This document shows, piece by piece, positions 38,285 through 51,000 of a stretch of DNA of 64,000 nucleotides. Source of the stretch: Dipetalonema caudispina (Eukaryota; Nematoda; Chromadorea; Rhabditida; Onchocercidae); contig JABVXV010000104.1 in assembly GCA_013365325.1 (NCBI GenBank), positions 126,152 to 190,151 of the forward strand, given 5' to 3'. The notes below the pieces were generated by a model. The model was not told the origin of the DNA. It was given only the letters and a program-made list of their open reading frames with translations, and ran no database searches. A program made the position numbers and the translations under genes. Each line of letters starts with the position of its first letter. Positions within the stretch are counted from its first letter, which is position 1.

Positions 38285-41200
38285 AAATGAATAATTTATC
38301 CTTCTTTCTTGCCCTACAATTCCATCATATCCAATTACTATCCATCACTCAATCCGGACCTCTTCCAGCTCCTTTAGCGGGTTCCATCTTAACTATTTGT
38401 TTCGTTTCTTTTTCCTTTTTTTTTTTACATATTTCATATTTTTTAATTGAAAAAATATATATGGTACCTGTTTTCTTCTAGTCGTTTGAAAGGGTTTTTT
38501 GTTCGTCACCAACTTTTTGACTCAAAATTCATTAGAAGTGCATATCTGATAGATACTTTATCACTTCAACGCATCTACGCTATGTTTCATTCACCGAATA
38601 TGAATCATAACTTTTTGATGTGATATTATAAATTCTCATACATTTGGTTGATTTCCATTATTGATGAGATTTTGTGAAGAACAGTGAGATTAGAAACGGG
38701 TGAGAAAATTTCGTTTTAAATCGAAGAACTGAAAATATGAATTACGGCACTTCAATGAAGCAAAAGTTAAAAAATTGTGAAAGAAATAGAAAGAAGCAAA
38801 GCAGTTCTGTTTCTTATCTTCCAGTTTTTTTCTTTTTCCTTTTTTTCTGTTTTTTTTTTTTTTTTTTTTGCTCATTTGCTGCTGCAGTTTCTGTTACGGA
38901 TAAAAGTTTCATAGAATTCAAAATACTGGATATATCTGCTTCGGGATTATTTCAATGATGCATTTCTATTTACGATTGTCTTTAATACAACTCGTATTGC
39001 TTTAAGTTACAAATAATTATCATATTTAATTTATGAATGCTATAAGTATTATGCGAATTATTTGATAACATAATTCTATGGAAGTTCCAAAAACGATATG
39101 AAAAAAATATTAACTGATGTTCAAATAAAAAATATGCAACAAAAATGACAAATAACAAAGTGAGTAAGATATCCTAATTAAGCAGTAGGGAAGAACTTTG
39201 ATGAATTGCGGTACTTAGATTATCAAGATCAATTACAGTGGTATCTGAGAGATCGCTACATGATTTCTTTTAGAATCAAAGCGCATGTGTTAGATATCAT
39301 TGGTCATTACTATCTTGAAATGTAGAAGAAATGGTATTATAAGGGAAATTCTTCTGTTTCCAAATGGTCACAGTAACAGATATTATGTACTGGTTGGATA
39401 CCGAAGGAGTAAACAACTCAATTTCATTTATTACAATTTAGCCATATTGATTGATTGAATTTCTGAATGTTTGTTTGAGCTCTGAGATACAACAAAATTT
39501 GGGGTAGGAGAAATGAAAAATAAAAAACATGACATGATCTCTTCTCGTGAAAGTAATATTTAATTATCGTCAAAATGTTCAGATGAGAAGTAATGGATAA
39601 CCATTAAATTTATTGCGAATAATTAATTTCTTTTCTTATTTTTCCTTTGATAAATACTTTTTTCTTCTTAGATTTGACAATATAAATGAATTGAGTAAAG
39701 AATACGAAATGGAAAAAGACTCGTTTCACATTTGCGATACTTTGTTAAAGTGCAATTATAGCTATCAATATTTGTAAAAGAGAAAAAAGAAAAATTCCTT
39801 CATAAAATCAAGTAAGAATTAAAATTGGACAATGTGAAATTAGTTAATACTCTTTAAAAGATCTCTACAACAACAGCAATAAGAATTATAACGATCGGGT
39901 TAGCGTCACTAAAAAGCAATGGTAATTGTTTTATTCACACAGTAAAAATTTTTATTGAAAATAATTCACTTTTGTTCCGTAATCCGTTCAAAATTTCAAC
40001 ATTGAGAATCAATGATGTGAAGAGGTAATTTCATGATTTCTGCCCTTTAGCGGAAATTGGCAGATTTATTACGGCGAGTATTTGTTCTTCGGACTTTTGA
40101 TTGGCTATTTTGAAATGAATGGTAACGAAAAAAAGAAGAAAATGAATTTACTTCTATCAAAATCAGATCACATCCTAAATGTTCTGTTTCTCTTCTCGTT
40201 TGTTTCATTTGTTTATTCTTAACGAATTGTATGAAAAATTTTGAAATCCCGAAGTTGCAATTTCGTCGAAGATTCTGGAATGTTAAAAGATTTGAAAAGG
40301 ACTTGAAAATCAAAGCGGAGAAGTGTTGTCCATGCTATGATCATTGTTCCACTTCAATCTACCGCTTCTAGGACAAGTTTTTTTTCTTTTTCGATCCTGA
40401 AAACTAATTTATCAAGTTTTTATTGAGGAAAGCAAAGAAAAAAAATTGAGCAAAACAAATAAGCAATGGTTCGAGAAATTTTTCTCATTTGATTGATAAA
40501 TTTCTATTGGCTCAATTCCAACCATTTGAACCTTTTAATATTAGTGGGATGCTTCAGAAATATTGTCATTCTGGTGATAAATGTATCTTTTCCCAATTAA
40601 GTTGCCCATTTTCTAATGAACTCTAATAATGACCAGAGGCGAAAGATAAACGGAAGCAATGTGATTGTTGCCTTATGGCTGGTATTAATATTCGGCTTCT
40701 TTCAAGAAATTTCAACCAATCAACGGAGCTTCAGAAGCCATGAAGTGAACAATTTTGAAAACAGTTTAAATTATCTTTGCTTCAGCGAGAGAATATTTCA
40801 GGATAAATAACTGGAGGAAGCTGGCATCAATAAAGTAAGGCGTCGTGATCGCGGATAAATCAAAAGTGTGATTGGTATGAAGTTATGCTTTAAAAATAGA
40901 ATATTGTCATGTGGATGAACTATTTGGTCTTCGATTCGAAAATGGTCCATTAGTTGAAATTTGACCTATTACCTTTGATTAAGCTAAGTTTATACTTCAA
41001 AAATGTACTAACCAACCGAAATGCAGAAGTTATTTCGTAAAAATTGTTTATCTTCAATTATGAATGAATGGATCAGATTAAATAATTAATCGAAGGTAAA
41101 TTATATAATTGATTTATTTACTTCCTCAAACTATCACTCCCTTCACACCACTCATCGATAAGGAGATCAGAGCTAATTTTGTATCATTCTACCACTTCCT

Positions 41201-44200
41201 TCATTGATCACATTGTACTTGAATAAATTTGGTGGATCATATCAAATGCATTTTCGATGGAAAATACAATGAATATTTGGCTTATTTTTTTATCTTGATA
41301 AAGAAAAGATGAGAAATGTTATTATCCCTATCACTATTTTAATCATTAATCTTGTCACCAGAACTACAGCTATTACTATTATCATCATCATTATCGATTT
41401 TCCTGTCTCTGAGAGGAGTCCGTTTTATTTGTTAATCGGTAATAAATTGAAAATAAAAAAAAAAAAAAAATTGGTGTACTGTTTTTAAGAGCCTCATTTT
41501 ATTTCATGCCAATCTATCAGTGAGAGTGTAGTAGCTGTTGAACTGTGTTGTTGTTATCGTACTTTCACATCGGCGCGCCTCTCTGTCTATCCGTTCCTTT
41601 CATTTCCTCTCTCCCTTCTTCCAGAAAATTACCCCTCAATGGTATTTTTCGGCGGGTCATCGAATCTTTTCCACATTTCTCAGCAATTATATTAATTACC
41701 TAGCTTAATTCTACTACTTCTTACCTTACTTTCCCTACTCTTCTTTCTACTTCCACTCTCTTTCATTTATTTATCAGTATCTGTAATCTCATCAATACAA
41801 CAACAATCGTTGTCATCTTCCTCTTCACAGCTATTCCAATTTATTTTCCAATGGCCGTCTTGTTGTTTCTTATCCAAGTCATTTGTGGAATTCCAAACGT
41901 ATTATATATGTATATATTTTCTATAATTTGAATTTTTTCAATCAATTTGAATGTGATTGAAGAATTTTAAGATATTTTTTCCCTCTTGGTTATGGAGTAT
42001 AGGTGATTAACAGTTTAAATTTCAGTGAATTTTCAAAGCCTAGTTAATGTTAAATTTTGGTATCTTAAGCTATTTATTTTATCGAATGAAATTTTGGAAA
42101 ATATTTCGTAGACATGTGAGTACCGTTCATATCTTATAGAATCTACTTTTTTAATATCTTTTCTAATTGCTCTTCAATCCATTGCTTCTCTTTTATATCC
42201 GGAATTACTAATTTGCTGATTCAAACTGTAAAGTTCTCTTAAGTAAGTAAGTTAAGTTCTGACAACACGTAAGAAGTGTTCCCAGTATGCCATCTCTCTC
42301 TTATATAGCAAGTGGTAAAGGTCATCATATTTGCTTGCACGACAGGTCACATTGTTCGATTACAATTATCCCAATTATCTCTTGTATGATTGATTGGGAT
42401 GGCAAAATATGGATTCGTTGACTTTGCTACTTAACCAGCTTGTCCAAATTGAAACGATTTCCTGGATAAGCGCCAATATCTTCAGTTAACGGTTGACCTT
42501 TTCACTGACGTAACACTCACACATTGCTACTAACGCTACTATCAAATGATTTATAAAAGCAATCTCTGAAACAATCGCTCAATCAGCATTGATGCCTTTA
42601 GCTAAGTGTGAACTCTTAATCGTTGCAACACTGACACAGTATCAGTTGAAATAGAAAAACCAATAAGTAGGAGTTGTTGGATCTTTTAAAATGTTAACTA
42701 GAAGTTAGCGGAACTTGTATGACAGAACTTTTACCACATTAAAGCAGGCATACAGTTGAGTTGAAGTTGGATTTAGCTTTTTAGATTAATGATTGGGATG
42801 AAAAGGACCGATTGAAAAGTTTTCCGGATGTTTGTTTATTTGTTTTTTTTGTTTTTTTCTGTTCTTACAAACAAACAATAAAAAGATGAGACACAATCTC
42901 CTCATAAAAATATTGCTAGTGAGATGTTGTTGTTATATGGAAAAGAAACTTATGTCAACATTTCCTTTTGCAAATTTGGCTTTTCAAAAATTTCATTTTC
43001 CAAACAATTATCGTTTGGTTTGATTGCACCGCTTTTGCGCCGTATCGCATTGGCAAATGTGAAAGATTAATGAGGATTTCAACCTAAGCTCATCAACTTT
43101 TTCACGAAAAATTATGCGGCACTACACTCGAAGCAAAAGTTTTGCTGCTTTTTTCAGCAAACTAATTCATTATTTCCTAACGAAAAAAAAAAGGCGAATT
43201 TTTCAGTTCCAAACAAAAATGAATGGCAAGTATAAAACACCGTACTAAACTTGTTGGAAGAACAGGAAGACAAATGAAACTTATTATCCCTTTTTCAACT
43301 ATTTCCACTCCTTTCAACTTTTTTTTTTTTTAATTGAGCTTTTTTCCATTTTTAAATGTTTGCTGATTCAGAGAAAAACTACAATTCAAGGTCTTTTGAA
43401 AATATTTATTTAAAAATTGCCTCTTTGGCTGTCAATACTTTTCAGCTTGCATCCTACTTATTAAATAATTAGCAACGAAACTAATATTAGTTAATGTTCT
43501 GATGTAGTCCGAACTGCACAACTCTTCAGTCCAGTAGGTATTGGAAAATTTTCCATTTTGCAATGGTACATTTAGAGGTTATAATTGGAATTCAAATTTG
43601 ACTGTATTTCAATGACATTGCAAATAAGTATAGCTTCTAGAATGAAATGTTTAGAAATTCCTAAATTTCTAGCTGTCATCTCTGTATCTCTCTTGCTTGA
43701 TTTAGAGGTAAGATCACGAATTTTAAAAGTACTAATACCTCAATTTCCTTCAAAAAGATACATCAAAAAAAAAAACTTCTACATAAACAGTTTGAGTATT
43801 AAATTAAATTTAAGTGGAAGTGATAACGATAACATCCTCACAAGCTGGGAAAACAAAATTCTAATTCATTTTTATGAAACAAACAAACAAATCAGTCATT
43901 TCTAAAAAAAAAAAAACGCTTGTTGATTGCTTATTTTAGCATGTTAACTTTCCAAATTTTTTATGAGATTTTTTCAAGATTGCTACTCAAGATTAGATGG
44001 ATGAATGGAAGGACTTCAAGTATTAAGATTGATTATTTTAAATTTTCTAATGCCTAGAAATATAGGATGGACTAAAATCTGTATTGCAACGCAGCCAGCA
44101 GATGAATTCAGAAATAAATTTTATGACGCTCCACCATTCAGAGATATTCTCATTAGGATTTCTTTTTCTTGAAGTGATAAGGAAAAGAATTCTCAGGTTT

Positions 44201-47200
44201 AAGGAGATAAAAAAGTAGCAGAGATTTTGAAATTACTACAGTAGAATAAAGTCCACATTATAAAGTCAGTTGGAAATTATGAAATTTATTGCATAGTTCA
44301 TATTTAGAAATGGTTCGATTATTCTCTTGCAAACTTAGACAAAGTGAATATTGTAGTTTAAGAAGCGATTCATTCATGCAGAAGTTTCATGTTGTAGAAT
44401 CTGTCACAGAACCTTCTACGAAAGCTTTCAAACAAATAGAAATTTAAAATGATAATTTTGCCACTTTCATTGATCGCACTTACTTTAAACAATAAGCGTT
44501 TCTTTTGTTTGAAGCAATTGTTTCAACTTTACAAACCACAGAAGAATTTTTAAAAAAGTGAAAAATACCGATTTCCTCATTTGGTTGTTTGATCCAGTTT
44601 GAATCATTTCTTACTATTTTTGTTTCCGGGCACGTTAATTATAAATCTAAAATTTTTTTAGCAGGAAATTTTGCAGTTTCATCTACAGCTACCATTAACC
44701 AATCGATGAATGCAAGATGGAATCTTTGCTGACGGATTGACGTCATATTAGTAAGACTTCTTCAGAAATTTTAAAAAATTGTTGTTTGCAGATTAAGCTT
44801 TAATTAGGTATATTAAATGATATAAATACAACTTACAACGATTTTCAATCTCTCTACTTAGCTGAATTTATTTTTGAAGCATAACTTGCAGTTTTTTTTT
44901 TTCGTTTCATTCCTGTCAGGAAAGTTTGATACGTTTAATAAGATATGGTATTCTCGAGGAAATCCTAGTATTCCTCTATAATTTATTAGTGAAATATAAT
45001 TTTATTTATCCTAATGGTGACGAATTAATGGCTTTAAGCCTAAAAAAAAAAGAAATGGCTTGAAATTATCTTCGGCTTGCAACAATATTCAACTGATATT
45101 AAAATCCGATCATCACACTTGTATAATATCTTACTTTTTGGCAAATAAAAATCATCTTCAAAAAAAAAAAGTAGAAGAATTGTTTTTACAGCAGTGAACG
45201 ATAAATTATTTGTCTGCTATAGATGATTGTTTATTTCCAAATCCATGGGAAAATTTACAACCTTAAGAGTCCGAAAATACCATTCTCCCGACCGATCGCT
45301 TCCATTTATAGACAGACGTAAACATTTGCCATCGTTTCACATGATGGCTCACCAAATTCCACGTCCTAACCGAAATGTCTTCTGTTATATACTAAGAAAC
45401 TTTAGGACAAATTCCTTTTAAGTATTTTGTAAGAAAGGGAAACAGATAGAACAGGTATTTCGATAATAGTAAATGTGAAATTGATTTTTAAATTACTTCC
45501 GATTTTACTTAAACAAGACAAGTTACACGTTAAAGGAACCAAGAAAACTTAGAAAGTGCAAAAGAATGGTTGGAATATTTTTTAAGCAAGACAAAAGGAT
45601 ATGTTTAACTAAAATCCAAAATAGATGATTGAATTATGTTCGGTAATCATAATAACGTTTAGAAAATCATGATCTCAATAATATTTATATCTTCATTCTC
45701 TTACTTAGCTTCTTTTTGCATTTTGTATTTTTTTTTCACGTCATTTAAGTAGATCGTCAAAGTATGGGTCATTTCTTCTTAGTTGAACTTAGTTAATTAG
45801 TGCTGGATGAAAAATGAGTGTTTAATTTCGATATTTCGAAAAGCGATCACAAACGAATGGATAGGAAAAACAATTCTGCGATTCCTCCCAAGCATCGCTA
45901 TTATCGCTTCGAAAATGTTCACTGCCGTCTATATGTCTTATCTATGATGGACGCAACTTCATTGGGAAATAATTTTTTTCTTACTTTAAAAAAAAAATTT
46001 AGCGAAAAAAAATTTAACAGTTTCCAGAGAAGTTGAAGTTGTATAGTTTTTTGATAATATCATTTGTTTCTTTATGGCCTCGATGAAGTCAAACTACTTG
46101 AACATTGTGTTGTGATACAACAATTATAATTGTTGAAAGCATGATATGATAAGAATGGCTGTTTCCAAAAATTTCGTAGAATTCTTTGCTTAAACTATGA
46201 ATGAATTGCACCAAATAGCTTTAATTGAATTTTTCAACAAAACAATACTTTCACAACACTATTTGTTGTTGCAGAATATTATTAGCTGTTATAAATCTTA
46301 TTTATGATTATAAACATCTCTCTACGTTCCATTGCGTCACTGTTTTATTGTTATTTCACAAGGTGGCAATAAGAATTAACTTGACGATAATGAAGATTTG
46401 CATATGATTATTGCAGTTGGCAGTAATATTTTGTTTGTTTGAATAGAAGAAAATCTGACAACTGAATGATGGATGAGGTCAGTGTGCAACACAACACTGT
46501 TGTACCTCCGAACATACTCTCTCTTATCAGATAGTTTTCTTTGAAAAAATGAATTTCCCAAACAGATCCATTCGAGGTCGTCCTGAATGCAAAACGGGCA
46601 AAGTTTTTTTCTTTATTTTTATATACTTCTTCACTAAGGAATCATACTCTGTTTGTGTTGCATAAAAATTGATTCTTTTTTTCGAAAAAAAAAGATGAAT
46701 TTCTTTACTACGTTTTTTTGAGGAAGTTTTGAATGCAAAACAAGGAAATCGTTTTTCAAATAACAGCTCCCAAAGAATTTCAAAATGTGTAGAAATCCAA
46801 GTGACGGTTCCGTACTTTTCCATCAAAATTTGTTAAAACTGGCCTAGCCGTATTTTTTCCTTATCATAGCTTCATCGATGTTGAAATTAAAAAAATAATA
46901 CTATAGTCAAAAAGTAGTCAATACTTGTATTTGATCACTTTTTTATTGAATGTAATGGACTATATTTTGTTAAATTTCAAATCTATGGTTTAATAGTTTG
47001 CCGAAGATAACTTAGAGTGTGTATCTTTTTAGATGTTGTACCTGATCTCTTCTTTAGACTACTTTTCAGTTTTTTCATCAATTCAGATAGTATTTTCTAG
47101 AAAAGCAGTGACACAAAATTAATACTTCATTTGTTACTTCCTAATTTTTAATTTTTACTATTCAAAAAGTTTATATCAATTTCTTTTTTCATGATTTTCA

Positions 47201-47326
47201 TGCATTTTGTATAGTTACGAATAATATCCGTCTTAAAAATGACTATTATCTTTGGCATTTTTGCTTGCTATTTAGGAATTATAAAATATGAATTTAATAT
47301 GTTTATTCAAGGTTAAGGAGTTAAAT

Positions 47327-47447
47327 GCTACAGGAAATGCATGCTGTTGATTATTTGTTAAGTAAATGTTCCAGTTGATGTCACACGACGTAATTCCAGC
47401 GGTCAGTTACATTACGTTGCAATCCAAAGATAGTTGCTCTGTTTGAT
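47327..47447 (+). repeat. Left copy of a 121-bp duplication at the gap edge
   Basis: These 121 bases, beginning gctacaggaaatgcatgctg and ending ctctgtttgat, recur without a difference that I can find at 47548-47668, immediately after the run of N. Confidence 0.95.
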
Positions 47448-47547
47448 NNNNNNNNNNNNNNNNNNNNNNNNNNNNNNNNNNNNNNNNNNNNNNNNNNNNN
47501 NNNNNNNNNNNNNNNNNNNNNNNNNNNNNNNNNNNNNNNNNNNNNNN
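47448..47547. other. Assembly gap of exactly 100 N
   Basis: A run of 100 N, the conventional size for a gap of unknown length. Because both edges carry the same 121 bases, it probably marks two contigs that overlap but were scaffolded instead of merged. Confidence 0.97.
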
Positions 47548-47668
47548 GCTACAGGAAATGCATGCTGTTGATTATTTGTTAAGTAAATGTTCCAGTTGAT
47601 GTCACACGACGTAATTCCAGCGGTCAGTTACATTACGTTGCAATCCAAAGATAGTTGCTCTGTTTGAT
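47548..47668 (+). repeat. Right copy of the 121-bp duplication
   Basis: Direct, same-orientation copy of 47327-47447, starting at the first base after the gap. After the repeat the sequence continues into unique DNA (ttttgataagtaaatgg). Confidence 0.95.
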
Positions 47669-48056
47669 TTTTGATAAGTAAATGGTTAAAAGTTCATGAT
47701 AATCTAATTCTGCTTATTGCACAGCGAAATACTAGATTGTTTAGGAGAAATGGGAATGCCGGAATAGAGAGGAATCTTTAAGTTTCTGGATGGAAGAACT
47801 GGAAAATATGCATGAATCTCAAGGTATGATGAATCTTCTTTCTTTGCCTTTTTTCGAATGCAACATTTGGCATGAAAGGTTAGACAGATAGAAGTTGTGA
47901 GCTTTGAAAGAGGGGTATGGAAGGAGGTAAATAATGTATGTCTATGTCTCAAGTAGTTGAAGATTAATTAGCGTCGTCGCTTTAAAAAGGTGTACAGGAC
48001 AGCAGAAGCGGAGCATGGAAGAGGTGTCGAAGTTGAAAACGAAGGGTGATATATGG

Positions 48057-48074
48057 GCCGCGCCGAGTCGCGGC
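48057..48074 (+). other. GC-rich hairpin in a local GC island
   Basis: GCCGCG, a six-base loop, then CGCGGC form a perfect 6-bp all-GC stem inside a stretch (48055-48077) that is nearly all G and C. The surrounding 47970-48170 is also richer in GC and CpG than the rest of the window, and is followed by a C-rich tract at 48228-48248. A promoter-like CpG cluster, a structured RNA or a foreign fragment are all possible. Confidence 0.5.
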
Positions 48075-51000
48075 GCCAAAGACTCCACTCTTTTTTCCTT
48101 CGCAACTCCTCAGAACTTGATGTCCCCCTCCCGTTTTGCTGCCAACAGTGTCTTTTTCTACTTACCATTTAGGATAGATTGATAATTTTCCGCTTGTTTT
48201 TATAGTTTACTTTTTCTTTTTTTTTTCCCCTCCCCCCTTCTCCCCCACTTAATACATTTTGATTTGAACGTCTACATAACAATCATTTTGTTTATCTTTC
48301 TTGGCGAGTGATATTTGCAATTTATATCGCAGTAAACTCGAGATCGAGGAATTCAGTAATATCGTATATACGATGATACCGTATTCACCACTGGTTTCTA
48401 CAGCAGACGTACCAAAGTTTTTACCAGCCACTGAGCTGTTTGTCAAACGTTTTTTTTTATATATCATTTGAAGTCCAATCGCTCAGAATCTGGCAATAGT
48501 AGGAAGAATTAAACTATTATGAAATTTATTTGTTGACGTCTTATCGTTTTACATTCAGATAGTAACAAGATGTATAAAGTTTCTAACTGAATAAGAAGGA
48601 AATCGTAGTGAACAAAGGACGGCTGAACTATCACGGAGATAGTTTGATGGCTGATATCATGTGTATCTTTCAAGAGAATGCTGAATTGAACATCCGGAGT
48701 AATAATCATGAACGGAATTGAATATCATCCCTTCCGATGAAATATTCATTACCTGAAATAGCAGAAATTACTTATAGTACTTTATAAATAAAACACTCGT
48801 CGTACTTTGCAGTAATCTATAGAAATTGCCTGTATGACTATTACGAATGACGGATATGCGGAGACTGACCTCGGGAGGGATTAATAAGTATCGTCCAAAC
48901 ACTTTGCGTATTTCATCAGTTGTAAGAGATCCTTTGTTTTGCTGAATATTTACTTTTCATTAGAATTCAAAAATAACTGAACTTAGATGTTATTTTAAAT
49001 ATATTATGTCAAACTGTTATTTCAAAACTGTTCTTTGAAGATATAATCCCTAATTGATCTAATTCAAATGCTAATTTAAAGGAACTCAATATATCTAGTT
49101 TGAAATAACTGTTTGACGTAACGCTTGACGAAATAATGTTTGACGTAATATTCCCATTCAATGAAAATTCATTGAATAACGAAAATCCTCAGCATCGTTC
49201 AAGAAAATTGGTAATCTGGAATTACTGCAGGCTGGAGAAGTTAGGAAAATTAAAAGATTATAGTTTTCAGAGTTCCGGAAGAATTTCTTATATTTTCTTT
49301 TTCATCATTCTGGTTTTCTTCAAAAGTATCTATGTCCTTATTAACTCACTTGCCATTAAATAGCTGAGACCTAGATAATTAAACCTAAGGTCCATCAAAA
49401 ATGCCAGTTTTAACCTTAGTTAACAGTAACTTACCTCTAGCTTCAACTAATTTCTATGTTACACCTGTCATTCATTCAACAAATTATCAGTGAGCTGATA
49501 TGAATCCAATTTCTCCAGAAAAGAATCTCTCATCATTAAAATCAAAGAGTTGAAATCTTGTAAACAATTCTACTATTCTATTTTATTTTCTATTTAAAAT
49601 ATTGATGAATTATTATTCTTTGATGACTTGTGACCTGTAATATATGTGCAAAAATTATTTACAAATAATAAGGAATTTCTATCTTTGTCCAGAAAATTGA
49701 TTCAAACAAATAATTTAAGTTTTGGAAACATTTGGAAATTTCGCAGAAAAGTTACAAAGATTTTTTTCGTTTCTCTTATCAGTTCGTTTCATGATGATTT
49801 GCAACTTGCAGTACCTTTTTTTTTCTGGCAGTTTTATTCATAGAATCTGAAAGCCAAAATTTAAATCTTCTGATTTTTTTTTCTTTTTTTTTTTTTTTTT
49901 TGAAAAATTCGAAGATTGCTGAATTTTATATCCTTAGGAGTTTTTGCAAAAATGCAGAATTTTCGACTGAATTTCCAAAAAATCGTGTATGTGTTTTCGG
50001 TTCCTTTGATCCTCCATCACTGTTGGAAATATATCTCATTGTTTTTTATAAGCTAGTCCCTGTTAAATCTATTAGATTGATAACTCAGAATTCAGGAATA
50101 TCAAATATAAGCATTTCATTTTGCTGCCTTTAGCAATCAAGTTGCCAGCCAGGAAGTGGAAAAATACATACGAACAATTAAACAATATTACATTGCGAGT
50201 ACCAAATTGTCCAGTTTCAACTACCTTGTAGTAATTTATCACGACAAAAATGAAAAAAGAGATGAATTAAAAAAACCAGTCACATTTTCAGTCAACCCAT
50301 TTCGTCAGATTTCTTCGTTCAACAATGGATAAACGTATGGAACTGCTATTTCCCACAATATCATTTTTAGCATTTTTGTTTAAATTTGATAGTTGGGTAA
50401 TCTTTCCATAAAGCATCATCTCCACCTTCACCATCACAAGTGCCAGCACCATAAATGCAACAAAATTGAGCAGAGAAAAATACCTTAAGGAATTTTGATT
50501 TTGCCGTATCTCAGACAAACTTGTTGTAGTTATGATAAGTGGGAGTAAAATGAAAAGCTGAAAGAGATGACGATGAATGGAAGAGGAAAGATTAAGGGAG
50601 TAATTACAACCTGAAAAGTGAGTGTCTCTTTTCTCTTTTTTCTTAATTTTATTCAAAATTTCGTTGTTTGTTTCTTTGCTTCTCCCCAATTTCAAGTGCT
50701 CATTTAAGCTTTCTTGAAACCTATTGACTTGTAGCTAACAGAGCAAAGTTTAAAGCGACAGTATATAGGCAATTGAGATGGATAGTTTATCGGTCATTAT
50801 ATTAAACGGTATGATATGTTGCGCTGTATAAAAGATTAATCGCCATGCTGGTTACGAGCGGCAACACAGAATGGTCAAACCATACAGTATCCATTTTGAA
50901 ATCTACTTGATTCCATTCTAGATCATATTGAGATCATTGATAGATAGCAACATGTTGACCAATGACTTACAGCTGTTAAAGGCGTTGAATCAATGTTTGA

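Noticed and set aside
46118..46135. Perfect 18-bp palindrome (CAACAATTATAATTGTTG)
   Set aside because: At this base composition about one such palindrome is expected by chance in 64 kb, and nothing nearby suggests an operator or transposon end.
50288..50695. 135-codon open frame on the minus strand with two hydrophobic stretches, the longest in the gene desert
   Set aside because: It has no ATG before its middle, no flanking splice signals that make an exon chain, and no family resemblance. A frame this long is only mildly unexpected in AT-rich DNA.
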